Source of the DNA: Capsicum annuum
Taxonomy: Eukaryota > Streptophyta > Magnoliopsida > Solanales > Solanaceae
NCBI RefSeq assembly: GCF_002878395.1
Contig: NC_061121.1
Span: forward strand, 130,791,226-130,855,225
Length of the DNA: 64,000 bases
Direction of reading: 5' to 3'
The position numbers were made by a program, and so were the translations under genes. Position 1 is the first letter of the stretch, and each line of letters begins with the position of its first letter. This document shows, in pieces, positions 44,712 to 56,982 of the stretch. Under the pieces are notes generated by a model. That model was not told the DNA's origin. It saw nothing but the letters and a program-made list of their open reading frames with translations, and searched no databases.

Positions 44712-46046
44712 TGTAAGACCCCACAAAGTTCCCTCATAGTCCCACCCTTAAAGCGTGTCAAGTGAAGTGTAATTCTGGCCCAAAAAAATTGAGAAGAGAA
44801 TTCTCAAGTGATTGGTATTTAAACCATATAGAATTTTCTTAAGAGAATTCCTAAGTGATTGGTTTAGAATTTTCTTAAATTTTACTTTGTAAAGAATTGA
44901 ATTAGCTTTCCAATGATACCAATTTCTTCCAAATCCAGCATCGGGGTGAGAATTTATGGCTATTTGACTGAGAGTTGTCAAAACCGCCCAGGTGCGACGA
45001 ACGATTCGATAGACCGTCGAGTATGTGATGGACCATCACTTGGACCATCGAGACCAAGAAATATACTCTCTTTCTTGGCCCAAGTGAAACATCTAGGATG
45101 ACGGACCATGAAGGATGCAACGGACCATCGCTGAGACCACCGCCACTAAGGCAGTGTGGTCTCATCTTGGCCATCGTGCGACAGATGATTTGATGGACCA
45201 TCGAACCTATGATGGACCATCGATCCAACCATCACATCGAGGCAATATGTCCCTTTTCTAGTCATTATGTGATGAATGACCCGACGGACCATCGAACTTG
45301 CAATGAACTGTCGCTCCGACCATCGCAAACCTCGTTTAGTATTTTTAGCTCATTTTTAAAAGGTCTTTTCAGTCTTTTTCACTCTTTTATCAACTAGATA
45401 TATTACAAGTGAAGTAAATTGCTTCATTCATCATCTAAAACATAAGAGACCTAGGGTTATTCCCTCAAGATCAAATCTAAAACCCTTCTCCAAGAAATCC
45501 AAGAACTCACCATGGATTATACAAATTGAGTTGAGATTTGAGTTGCCCAAGTTTAAATTTTGCAAGAACCATCTATCAAGAGTAAGAAGAAGAGTTTGAG
45601 GAAATCTTGTTCATCCAATTTCATAATCTATGGTATGTGGAGTTTTGAATAAGGTTAATCCTTTCATCGTTGTTCCCAAAGACTTATTTAAACTATCATT
45701 TTCTGCAATCTATGAGATTTTATATGAATTTGAATTAGGTTTTTTCATCCATTATTATTGATTGCAATATTTTGATGTTTCCCATGAATTAAGAGTTTAA
45801 TGGCATGATTTTCACATGTTTTATTGATAAATTGCAGCTAGGTCTATACCCCATGATTTTAATCCTTGAAAAATTAATAGTTGAAATGTTTGAGACATTG
45901 AAGTATATGAGTATGCTGAGATTTTGAGTCAAATTGCTGAAATTTCCAGATTTCTACATGAGTTACGAATCTCTATGCTATCTATTATGCTTTTAATGAT
46001 TTTTAACTTGAGATTGAATTATGGGTTATTAAGCACTACTTGAGAC
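44712..46046 (+). mobile_element. LTR fragment G (chromovirus-like)
   Basis: It begins TGTAAGACCCCACAAAGTT, a typical chromovirus LTR start. A segment at 44985-45330 holds repeated GACGGACCATCG and GATGGACCATCG words and inverted variants. A leader-like region with ACCTAGGGTTATTCCC, ending TATGGTATGTGG, follows at about 45450-45640. It is cut on the right by LTR N at about 46047. No coding sequence is present. Confidence 0.7.
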
Positions 46047-47335
46047 TTCAAGTACCATGGGTGCTCTAATTACTAAAAGGCTACCTGGAAAGATAATAAA
46101 CAAGACATGTTAAATAAAATAAGGGGATGGGTTTGTACCAATTTTTGATTACCAATGCACGAATATGACACTTTTTGGTTTGAAATCAAGATTTGAGGAG
46201 ATCTTGAGATTATGTCTACTTAAAGGTAAAGCATATGAGTTGTTAATAGTTTAACATGAAACACAGTTGTTAAGTAAAACATAGGTTAGGTCTATAGTTA
46301 TTATGGCCAATCTTTCCATAAAACCACAAGGATTTCACCTATTGGCTTTTTCGAGCATATAACAAGTGTACAAGTAATAATCACCCAAAACCTCAATCAA
46401 GCATTTTTTATAGGATGATGCTCTTGACATGGCTTACACTTAATTCACACTTATTTTTAAGATTGTAAAAGGTAGTAAACCATATAATTAATTGTCCACC
46501 ATTACCTTGTCCCCTATAACCCTCTTTCAAGGAAGTTATAAGTTACCTTAAATTAAACTTCATCTTTCTTTCAAGGATGATGAAGGGTTTTTAAAGTTTA
46601 GGGTTTTCACCCATCAATCCCTTTAGGAGATTTGGGGTTTTCACCTATCAAATTCCAACTCATTAACTCAAGAAATGTTGGAATCCATACTCAACAACCA
46701 AAAATCAAGCAAACACAACAAAACCTATACACAATTACACTTTAATTCAATATAATCCCAAGACTAAATTACCTAGCTACTCATGAAGAAAGTAATGAGA
46801 GATATACCATAGGATTATCCAAAAAATTCATTCTTCACAAAATTACTAAGAAATTATGCCTCCTAGAGTAGTTACACACTTGCCCAATCAGGGTTTCTTG
46901 CTTTAAATAAAAAATATCTATGAGGTGAGCAATATCCAAGGAAGGAAGGGTTTTTTCTTATATATCGTTTAGAATTCGTCTATGTAGTCTTACAAGCTGC
47001 CTTGGGGCATAATCTCACCGAACCGCGATTGCACAGGTTTGACGGCAATCACGGCTACACGACCACGGTTTTTTTTTGTAATCGTGTTATCCTGACCATC
47101 TTGACTGACCGCAACTGCGGTCGCTGTAACTGAGGCAGAAATGATCCAAGTCTTTAGTTCCACTCTTCTTTTCTCCCTTTTAGGCTCCATTCCAGATCTT
47201 TTGATCTCTTCAACTCTATTCTTGCAATGATTTGATATTAGTGGATTTACTCACAAATATGTCTCATGTATTCATTCAAATCAAGGTAATTGTATGAATG
47301 TTTAGTGAAAAAGGTAGTAAAATCACCACTCATCA
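46047..47335 (-). mobile_element. LTR N, related to LTRs of E and F, truncated
   Basis: The right end CCACTCATCA (47326-47335) is the LTR start on the minus strand. The body matches E and F, including ATGGGTGCTCTAATTACTAA at 46058 and CCCTATAACCCTCTTTCAAG near 46512. The far end, with the GAATCCACAAGG motif, is missing. A GC-rich segment lies at about 47020-47130. There is no polypurine tract or internal sequence on the right, where the gag of element H begins, so this is a solo LTR remnant. Confidence 0.75.
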
Positions 47336-48292
47336 ACTATTTACCTCTATCCTGACCACTTTGTGACTGAGAACCTCTATGATCAGAAAAACTTTTCCTC
47401 TTACACTACCTTTCTCTAAACTCCACCTATTTTCTCTTCTAATCCACCACCTGTTGTATGTGGACAACCAACCTCAAAATGTCTATATCTTTGATTAGCA
47501 AAGCAATCTTGCTTTCAAATATCAAATCCCCGGGTATCTAGAAATAAATTTTCTCATCCTCTCCCTTATGTAAACTACCAAATTTTGAGCATACCTTGAC
47601 AACTGATGAAATGTCAAGAAATATTCCTTGATTGACATTCTCCCTTACTTAAGATTCGCAAACTTCTTAATCTTTGCTTCCCTCAGCTCTTGAAGAAAGA
47701 AATGATCTATAAAAAACACCTCATAAGGATTACTCATCCATATCACCTTTATCCCTATCCTACTCCTCATACCATTACTACGCAACATCTTTGAGATGAT
47801 AAGCTGCAAAGCTTACACCTTTCAAATTTTTGGCCTGCATCACCACAAATATCTTCTCCATTTCATCCAAGAAACACTGAGGATCCTCCTCTATCTTCAT
47901 ACCAGTAAAAGTAGGAGGATTCAGTTTAATAAACTAGAAAACCTTTGTGGCCTCAGCAGACATCCTACCAGACACCTCCTACTCAACCTGAGCAGTAACC
48001 AACTGCGCAACAGTATGAATAGAATGGAAAAATTCTGCATTATTTACCTCACCCTGGCGAGGACTAGTATCAACTGAAGAAACTACAGAACTATCAGGGA
48101 TAGGACCCTGAGATCGATGATGAAATCCAAATATAGGGCGTACCTCATCAACATTATCCCCAAATAGGACTGAAGAGTTTCCTTATATTATAGATCATCG
48201 AGGCATGATCTAAAAATTGAAAAACCAAGGATTAGAGAGGAATTTTGAGACTTAGAATCCAAGCTTGAAAATAGAATACCAAGAAAGTGAGA
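47336..48292 (-). pseudogene. Gag of chromovirus H (part 1)
   Basis: The ATG at 48206 starts with MPR. Readings that follow include RQGEVNNAEFFHSIHTVAQL, then FIKLNPPTFTGMKIEEDPQC and FLDEMEKIFVVMQAKNLKG, the standard N-terminal half of a Tekay-type gag. The central part, about 47560-47760, is readable only in pieces. It is cut by LTR N at 47336. The 5' untranslated region, primer site and LTR of H lie at 55787-56982, separated by the insertion of element I. Confidence 0.75.
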
Positions 48293-49965
48293 TGATCTAA
48301 GGTGGTTTTAGACACTTTTGTATTTTCTAGATTATTTCACCTTGTTTGTAGAGTAACTTGAGTTCTTAATGTGTTTATGTTGATATGAATAAGAATCTAG
48401 GTGATAAAGTATGTGATTATACTGTACACATTATATTTCAAACTCGTTTCGGTTTAATTGGATCACTTAGAGTTCAATCGATGAAACTAGTGTTACTAGC
48501 TTTAGCTAGGTGCTTGTATAGTCTCTTTTGTTGGATTCTATTATGTTTTATGTCTTATAAATGGTTTTAATGGTGTTATTATATGTGGAAAAACATTTTT
48601 TTAGTATACAAAGTTCAAGCGAGTCAAGTAAAGAGTCGAAACATGAAGTGGAAGATCATGGAATTTTGCCTAGTCTTAGATATTGTTTTAGATTCATCGT
48701 GATGGATATTGTGTTGTTTGAACCTCTAATTAGTATGGTTTGTTCTTTTAGGATCCTTTTTAATCTTAATGTGATGATATATGGATGATTCGGAGAATGT
48801 AAAACCATTTGAAAGACACCACAAAGTCAAGGATGAAAGGAGGAATGACAAACACTTAACTAAATTTCAAGATGCAATTTCCAATAAGATGTCGTGATAG
48901 GGGTGCGTCACGAGCCCTACATGACCCAACCAGCCCTAGCGATAAGACCCTAGATTGAATTTTCCAGCTAGTGAATTTCAACCTCCACTCAAGTCAATCG
49001 ACCATCGTGGTGTGACACGACTTCAAACACGGCTAAAGAGTGCACTTTGAATCATATACGGCTTGGGTTTTGTTGTCTACTATATGTACTTCTTTGTAAA
49101 CATTGTAATTAAAATGGGTGATGTCTTGAAGCATTAAGGAAGCTTCTAAAACTTCATAACTTAGGTTTTTACATGATTTATTTAACATTATATTAGATAA
49201 TAACATGATTTCAACCTATTGGATCATGATTATTACTATGAGTGGCTAGAAACTCCCTTTCCGGGGTTGAAGCCAAGAACATGAGTACTATTATTTTGAG
49301 TTAAGTTCATTTATTTGCTTATTATTGTTAGTTGTGTGTTCAATATTATCTTAACTATTTTGAGTCTTGATCAACCTTCGAATACACCTATTGTCAACCT
49401 TGTGAACTCCGGAGAGGGAATAGAGAGATAGAATGTGGAATTAAACAAAGTATGGTTCGTTATCTTTTATGAAATAAGGAATACGATTTCGTGTCTAAGA
49501 CAGGGATGTACTTAGATGTCTTACTTGATTCAAACATAGGATGATAGCTTAAAGAACTTAATTGGATTATTACTTTCCCTCTCAACGATGTAGTTGTAAT
49601 GTCCACATTAGGTAATTGGTTAAAGGTAGGGAGGCCATGATCATGCGATTAACCCTATGAATCGACAATCAAGTTAAGAAAGTTAATTAATGAAATTCAA
49701 TGACATAGTACAATTGTTCAAGGTACTGTAACCCTGGGTTTACTCCTATATATTGTCCAAGATCTTTACTTTATGCATTATTTACTGTACTTACAGTCAC
49801 AAAATCTAAACTCTCTTTTCGGTTACTCTTACATCAAGTTAATCTAAACTATGAACTCGAATTGAATTGTTAGTTAACCAAGTCCTTGTGGGATCGATAC
49901 TTTTCTTTTATTAGGTCACTTTACTACTTGATAAGACCATTTAAACTTGTGTATGCACTTGGGTA
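48293..49965 (+). mobile_element. 5' LTR of Athila-like element I
   Basis: This is the direct-repeat partner of 54111-55785. It begins TGATCTAAGGTGGTTTTAGA and ends near TATGCACTTGGG. A GC-richer section lies at 48890-49030, and a long block identical to the 3' LTR lies at 49235-49292. Length is about 1670 bp. ORFs within it are incidental. Confidence 0.85.
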
Positions 49966-49976
49966 CTGTTATTTTT

Positions 49977-49994
49977 TGGGACTATCAGTGGGGA
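49977..49994 (+). promoter_or_regulatory. Degenerate primer binding site of element I
   Basis: TGGGACTATCAGTGGGGA aligns to the tRNA-Asp-type site of Athila/Tat elements with several mostly C/T or G/A changes, as cytosine deamination would give. It sits just after the 5' LTR. Confidence 0.55.
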
Positions 49995-50226
49995 CTTGTT
50001 ATTTGGAAACTATTTATTTTAGTTTTAGTTTTAGATTTATTTGGTATTTTTATTCTTGGTCTTGGTTATGTTTTGCAAGAAATAGATTTTAAAAAAACTG
50101 GCAAGGGATTAGGACTTGGTTGAACCAAGCACCAAACCTGAGCTACTTTTCTATTAAAGAAGGAGAGAAGCAAACCTTCTCCCTCAAATTCCTCAAATCC
50201 AAGAGGACCAAGAGAATCTTGCCATC

Positions 50227-51273
50227 ATGGCTGATAAACATGCAGCCTGCAGGACAGTCAAAAAAGTAGAAATCCTACTTCCTATAAATTTGACCTTGCT
50301 GTTTTAGAAACTGGCAGCTGGAGGCAATTTCGAACTCAAACTGAATATCATTCAGGTTCTGATCAGTAGTGGACAGTTCACAGGGTTTTCACATGAAGAT
50401 CCACAGGTCCACTTGCAAAATTTTTTTTGGAAATAAGTGACATATTCATTCCCACGGGTGTAAATGCAGACTATGTGAGGATGATGCTTTTCCCATTTTC
50501 ACTGATTAGGGAAACAAATAAGTGGTTGAATAAGGAATCGACAAACACAATTACCTCATGGGATGACATGGCCAGAAAATTCTTTATTCATTTCTTCCCA
50601 TCTTGTAAGACTATGAGACTTTGCAGTGAGATAATATGCTTCAAATAGAAGCCAGACGATAATATTTATCATTCTTGGGAGCGGTTTAAGGATCTTCTTC
50701 GAGACTATCAACATCATCAACAGTCTAACAAGGTACTTGCTCATACTTTTATAGAGGATCTTGACCACAATACAAAAATTTTACTAGATTCAGCAGTAGG
50801 TGGTTAAACTCTTGAGATGACATATGATGAGTTGTACACTTTGTTGAACTGCATAGCTCAAGGGAACTCATAATGGCATTCAGACTCGAGGAGTGCCACA
50901 AAAAAAATTGCAAGTGTATTAGAGGTGGACCAATTCACAATGTTATCAGCTCAGGCTGGGCATTGCAAAATATGATAAAAATACAGTTCTACAGCCTGAA
51001 ATTAGGAGCTACACAACCTGCGACCATAGTTACTACAATCCAACAAGATGCAGGTTCGTGTGAAATATGTAAAAATAGTGGTGATGTAGCTACTATGTAT
51101 GCATCAAATTCAGAATCAGTCATATATGTGGACAATGTTCAAAGGCCAAATTATGGTAATTCCTACAACATGAAGTGGCAGACTCAGCCTTGGAACGCTC
51201 AAGAACAAAAATTTCAGCAACCACAAGCACAACAAAACCAGTCAACTGGTAACTTGGAAGAGATGATGAAGTA
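50227..51273 (+). pseudogene. Gag of element I
   Basis: The ATG at 50227 opens MADKHAACRTVKK. The Athila/Tat gag signature follows in pieces: NFELKLNIIQVLISSGQFTG, HEDPQVHLQNF, FPFSLIRETNKWLNKES, and ITSWDDMARKFFIHFFPSCK. Later come CEICKNSGDV and NYGNSYNMKWQTQPWNAQEQ, the Gln/Asn-rich C-terminal part. Stops and frameshifts occur near 50290, 50440 and 50650. The distance to protease is normal for the family. Confidence 0.75.
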
Positions 51274-52397
51274 AGTTCTAGCTAATTAAACACAGTTGGC
51301 TGCATATGTAAAAAATAAGCAAGCATCCCAGAGAAGCTTAGAGTTGTAGTTAGGGCAGTTACAATAAGCATTGACTACTAGCCTCAAGGTGGTTTTCCAA
51401 GAGATACAAAAAATCCAAAACAGGTTATAGTTATCACTTTAGGGAGTGGTTAAGAGCTTCTAGGAGAATGTCTATAGGCAACTAAAGAGGTAGATATAGA
51501 TTTGACTCCCCCATAGGTAAATGACAAAGCTGCTGAAAAATTGAGGAAGTCTGAGTACTCAAAATAAAAAGCTGTTGAAGAGATAAAGAAGAAGTCTCCA
51601 CTTTCTTTCCCTCATAGGCAAATAAAAGAAAAAGAAGATACAATGTTCAAGAAGTTCAGTGACACGTTCAGAGAGCTTCACATAAACTTATCTTTGTTAG
51701 ATGTTTTGCATGGAATGCCAAAGTATGCTATGTACTTGAGGGATGTGGTTTCTAATAAGGTAAACTTGCAGGATGTAGAGGCAATAACACTCACTGAAAA
51801 GTGTAGCGCGGTAATGACACAGAAAATACTCATAAAGTTTAGGGACCCAGGGAAGTTGACTGTCCCTATTCAAATTGGGAGTAGTAAGGTGGTCCATCCA
51901 TTGAGTGATTTAGGGGCTAGTATAAATTTGATGCCTTTATCTTTGTTCCACACATTTGTATTGGGAAAGCCTAGACCTACCATCATAGTTCTACAGCTGG
52001 CAGACTAGTCCATTGCTATCCTGAAGGAATTATAGAGGATGTCCTCATAAAGGTTGGTGAATTCATTATTTTTACTGACTTTATTGTTCTATACTTTTAA
52101 GAAAATGAATAGTTAACAATCATTTTAAGGCATGCATTTTTATGTATGGGAGGAGCACTGATTGATGTGAGAGACGGAACGCTGACTATGAGGTTGAATA
52201 ATAAAGAGGTAATTTTTAAGGTATATAAACCACTCACTGAACTATCCTACTATAAGGACTTGTTCATGATCACTATTATTGAAAGGGATAAGTATGGGGT
52301 TTTTATTCAACAAAATACCTCTTCTGATACCCTCATCGATTTGTCTAAGCTACTACCACGACCACCACTTGATCTGATGTTAATTGATGAGCCTTAA
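51274..52397 (+). pseudogene. Protease region of element I; RT, RNase H and integrase deleted
   Basis: The ORF 51643-52008 reads LHINLSLLDVLHGMPKYAMY and then PLSDLGASINLMPLSLF, the Athila-type retropepsin site (Asp-Leu-Gly-Ala). It continues in 52146-52397 with GGALIDVRDGTLTMRLNN and a VIFKVYKPL stretch, the last section before RT. At 52397 the reading ends. Only about 100 bp later, at 52505-52570, the GGGTCGTGCCACAACACTAA...AGGAAACCCAAGC block follows, which lies after integrase in complete relatives. The whole RT-to-integrase section is therefore missing. Confidence 0.8.
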
Positions 52398-54110
52398 AAG
52401 GCTAAAGTTTAAAAACCTATTATTCTTGAGAATGCACACCCAAGAGAGGTGAAAAAAATAATAAGATGGAGACTAAGTATGAGAAAGAGAAGACAAGAGA
52501 ACAACTAAGTCGTTGAGTTGGGTCGTGCCACAACACTAAATCAGGTACTCTCTGGTAGGAAACCCAAGCTAAGTAGGTATGTTTTATTTTCAATTTTCTT
52601 ACATCATGTAGTTTTTTTTGTTGAGTCTAGGTTGATAGGTAGTCTGAGTTCCATAAACCTTAGCTGAGAAGCATGGTATAAATTGAGTATGGGATCCCGT
52701 TGATCCTTTTGATGCAAAAAAATGCTACTAACTAGGCCTAGAGGCCTCAAGGAGTATTTCTATATTTTACATTTAAGTTCACTTTGGGGACAATGTAGAT
52801 TTTTAAGTGTGGGGTGGGGAAATTCCTAAATTTTGGCTCAATATATTTTTTTTGTCCAAATATATTCTTATTGGTGCTATCTTTGATTGCATGGTGCTAG
52901 TGTTTTATTGTAAAGAGAATATTGAACTGTGTAAATTACTACTTTTGAGACTCTTAGGCTCATATTTGTGACTCTTGTTCTTGTGGCTTAAATTTGAAAT
53001 CATGCTATTGTCAGTTGAGAGTCTATGATGATCCTGTGTGAGTCAAACATGTGCTATGTGTGATGTTAGTTTTTTTTATTCCTTTTTGCATGTGGTGTCT
53101 AGAACTTGCCCGACCTGTGTGCAAAGTGAAATAAAGAATAGGTGTTTTGGAGATGATAAAGGCATTTCTTTGATAGCCTTGTTTTATACCTTCTTTTAAA
53201 CATATCCTTTGTGCATGATCTTAGTCATCCCGTTGAGCCTTTGATTTTTTCTTTACAAGCCTCATATCCAGCCTAATCCCTTCTTTGAATAACCTAAATT
53301 TGATCTAAAGCTTCTAAACACTTTAATGGAAAATTAATTGAGTTAGGAATTCAAAAAAAAAAGGAGAAAGGTTAAATTGAAAACCCCAAAAGAAATAGTT
53401 ATTGGTGTATATAATTATTGTGTTATTGATAGGAGTTGAGTAATGAAAAAAATAAAATTTGTTCAAATTGAATAATTTATGAATAAAATGATCCTACCAT
53501 AGTGTTTGTGAAAATACTTAAATGAGATGGGGTGAAAACAAAAGAGTAGGGTGGATAAAAGTTATGTAAAGTGGTTGTTGGAGATTGGCCAAAATAGTTC
53601 CTACCCATGCCTTAGCTTTCATTACAACCTGGAAAAGTCTAATTTGATCCTATACTTGACATTCTTATATTAATGAAGTACTACACTAAGGGAAAGCCTA
53701 TGGTTCATTATGTGTAACTCATGAATTCTTTGTGAGAGTGAGCGTAACTTGATTCTTGTACCTATTTATTTTTAATTGCATCACTGTAAGTGATTTTGGG
53801 TAACTCTGTTTGTTGTGAGGGGTACATGTGTTGATGAATATGGGTGATTTGTGTGATGTCTTTGATTGATAAATATCTGTGAGTTTTCCACTAGTGGAGT
53901 CAATTCTTGAGGGTAGGATATTTTGATGTAGGATTCTTGAGCTTTCAATTGTGAATCTAACATGCTTAGTATAAAAACTTGCATTCTATGTAGTTATTGG
54001 AGTACTATCTTGAGTGTCTTTGTAGTAGTAGAAGTGTAGAGTCACCTCAGCTTATGATGCTTAGAGTAAAGAGTTGTTCGAGGATGAATCAGGGTTTACG
54101 TGTGGGGTGA
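52398..54110 (+). other. 3' noncoding region and polypurine tract of element I
   Basis: The post-pol block at 52505-52570 is followed by noncoding AT-rich DNA. A GTGTGGGGTGGGGAAA purine-rich stretch occurs at 52808-52823, and ACGTGTGGGGTGATGATCTG occurs at 54098-54117 directly at the 3' LTR start. The second is in the position of the polypurine tract. No coding sequence is recognised. Confidence 0.65.
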
Positions 54111-55785
54111 TGATCTGAGATGGTTTTATACACTTTTGTATCCTCATTTTATCTTATTTCATCTTGTTTAAAGAGTAACTTGAGTGATTAACTTGTTAAT
54201 ATTGAGATAAATAATCATCTAAGTGATAAAGTGTGTGATTATAATGTGTATAGTGTATTTCTAACAAGTTTGGGTTTAATTGGATCATTTAGAGTTCAAT
54301 CGATGAAACTAGTGTTACTAGCTTGAGCTAAGTGCTTGTCTAGTCTCTTTTGTTGAATTCTATTGTGGTTAGTGTGTTCTAAATTGTTGTAATGGTGTTA
54401 TTATATATGGAAAAGATTGTTGGTAGCATACAAAGTTCAAGCGAATCAAGTAAAGAGTCAAAACATGAAGTGGAAGATCATGGAAATTTGCCTTGTCTTA
54501 GATCTTGTTTTTGATTCGTCGTAATGGATATTGTGTTGTTTGAACCTCTAATTCGTGTGGTGTGTTCTTGTAGGATACTTTGTGAGATTAATATGATTAT
54601 ATATAGATGATTTTGAAACTGGAAAACCATTGGAAATACACCACAAAGTCAAGGATGAAAAGAGGAATAACCAACACTTAAGCAAATTTGAAGATTCAAT
54701 TTCCAGTAAGGTGTCACGATAGTGGGGCATCGCGATCCCTACTTTACCCAAAAAGCCCTCAAGATATGACCCTAGATTGACTTGAACAGATAGTGTGCTG
54801 CTACCCCCACTCAAGGAAATTTACCATCACGGCGCGACCCCACTTCAAACACGGCCAAAGAGTGCACTTTGAATCATATACGGCTTGGGTTTTATTGTCT
54901 ACTATAAATACATCTTTGTAAACATTCTTATTTATCTGGGGGACATCTTGGAACATCAAGGAGGCTTATAAAACATCATAACTTAGGTTTTTACATTAGT
55001 TATTTAACATTCAATTAGATCATAACACGATTTCAACCTATTGGATCATGATTATGACTATGAGTGGCTAGAAACTCCCTTTCCGGGGTTGAAGCCAAGA
55101 ACATGAGTACTATTGTTTTGAGTTAAGTTCATTGATTTGGTTATCATTGTTTTTTGTGTTTTCAATCTTATTTTAACTATTTTGAGGCTTGATCACCCTT
55201 AGAATACACCTATTGTCAACCTTGTAAACTCGGTAGAGGGAATAGAGAGATAGAATATGGGATTGAACAAAGTATGGTTTGTCGTCTTTTATTAAATAAA
55301 GAATATAAATTAGTGTCTAGGATATGGATGTAAATATATTCATTACTTGATTAAAATGTAGGATGATAGCTTAAATAACTTAATTGAATTATTACATCCC
55401 CTCTCAATGATGTAGTTGTAATGTCTACATTAGTTAATTGGTTAGAGGTCGGGAGGCCATGATCATTCGATTAACCCTGCGAATCAACAAAAAAGATAAG
55501 CTAGTTAATGAATGAAATTCAATGACATAGTACAATTGTTAAAGGTGCTTCAACCCTGGGTTTTACTTCTATTAATTGTTCAAGATCTTTACTTTACGTA
55601 TTATTTAATTTACATATAGTTACCAAATCCAAACTCTCTTTTCGGTTACTCTTGTATCAAGTTAATCTAAACTGTGAACTAGAATTGAATTGTTGTTTAA
55701 CCAAGTCCCTATGGGATATATACTTGGCTTTCATTAGGCCACTTTACTACTTTAGAAGATCACGTACACTTGTTTGTGCTTGGGG
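54111..55785 (+). mobile_element. 3' LTR of element I
   Basis: It matches 48293-49965 over its whole length, with many substitutions and small indels in the first third and closer agreement later. It starts TGATCTGAGATGGTTTTATA and ends near TTGTGCTTGGGG. The visible divergence between the LTR pair shows an old insertion. No target-site duplication could be confirmed. Confidence 0.85.
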
Positions 55786-55924
55786 CCAGTCATAAGACAT
55801 TTCTAAATGCCTTGTATCCTCTTTCTTATGAGTATGGCGCGCTACACACCCTTGAAAGAGACTCTACCAGACACAGCTTTGTAGACTCCCAATTTACCAT
55901 GAACCTAAAGCTCTGAGACCAACT
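55786..55924 (-). promoter_or_regulatory. 5' untranslated region and primer site of chromovirus H
   Basis: On the minus strand, TTGGTCTCAGAGCTTTAGG (55904-55922) is a one-to-two-base variant of the TTGGTATCAGAGC tRNA-Met primer site. It follows the LTR end CATGTCAAG. The rest connects to gag at 48206 across the inserted element I. Confidence 0.75.
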
Positions 55925-56982
55925 TGACATGAACCGACCTGAGGCTTTGTCGTAATGTGCAACCCATGTCGGACCAGGATTGGAGACCACCCCTATTACC
56001 CAACCTAACCTCTACCCGCCTACCCTGAGTTGGCTAAATTTCTAACATATAACAAGATAGTGTAACTGGAAAAGGACTAACCTTGGGATAGGTTTATTCC
56101 TAGATAAACCCTACTAAGTTATCCTATACACTAAACCGTACCAACTAAACCACCCAGCCAAACCAATACCGAACCAAGGGCCATAAACCAGGACATAATA
56201 AAATGAGTTCTAAAATATAATATGGTTAATCTCAAAATAAAATAGGATGGGACAACCAACAATATCGTCAATAGGTATTATACTCAATACCAATACCTAT
56301 GCTAAGGCTGACATCGATACCGACCCCACCTATCCAACCCATAGCAGTACCACAAAGCCTGAAACCAAAAGAATACCAAAATTTTGTTGGGACATACCCC
56401 CAACCATAGCCTAAACCAACATCCAAAAATAAACTGAAGTATGAAATAACATCCATTAAATGGGGCCATCTATAAAGATGGAAGCTCACCACTTCAATTA
56501 GAATAGAATATTAAATAGGAGGAGTGGAATGGTCGGTTCATGAATTGCGTGGGGATACAGCGCCCAAAGATAGGTTAGCGGCTGATGGCTAGCATGGACT
56601 CGAGATAAGGATAATAATGCCACTTATAAAACAAAGTAAATACTATCCATTTGCATACACCATACATACATACAAACATATATATATCCATGCCGCGAAA
56701 GGGGACCTGGTTAAGCATGCCATTAAAACCATTACCTAGGATGTGTAGCTCTGCCATCCTAAACCATCCACGGGCTAAATAGGTTAAGATCGCCCAGTTG
56801 AAAGGGCCCCAGTGTGTAAATCCATACAACCATGAAAGAAACTTGGGATGACTAGCATATCCCCCTAAAAAATAAAGTGTGACATCATGCACACGGTCAC
56901 TAGGACCAAACCTTAAATCGATAAATATGAGTTTCCAGTTTTGATCCCTAATGAAGTTTAACATAATCCCATGTTAAAGGGG
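55925..56982 (-). mobile_element. 5' LTR of chromovirus H, truncated
   Basis: The inner end is TGACATGAACCGAC (plus strand) at 55925. On the minus strand this is the CATGTCA LTR end just before the primer site. The outer end was not found, and the segment meets LTR F at 56983. ORFs at 56268-56492 and 56575-56964 (Trp/Tyr/Gly-rich) are incidental to the LTR. Confidence 0.65.

Noticed and set aside
56575..56964. 129-codon minus-strand ORF, Trp/Phe/Gly-rich
   Set aside because: It lies within the truncated LTR of chromovirus H, and its composition looks like chance translation. No family is recognised.
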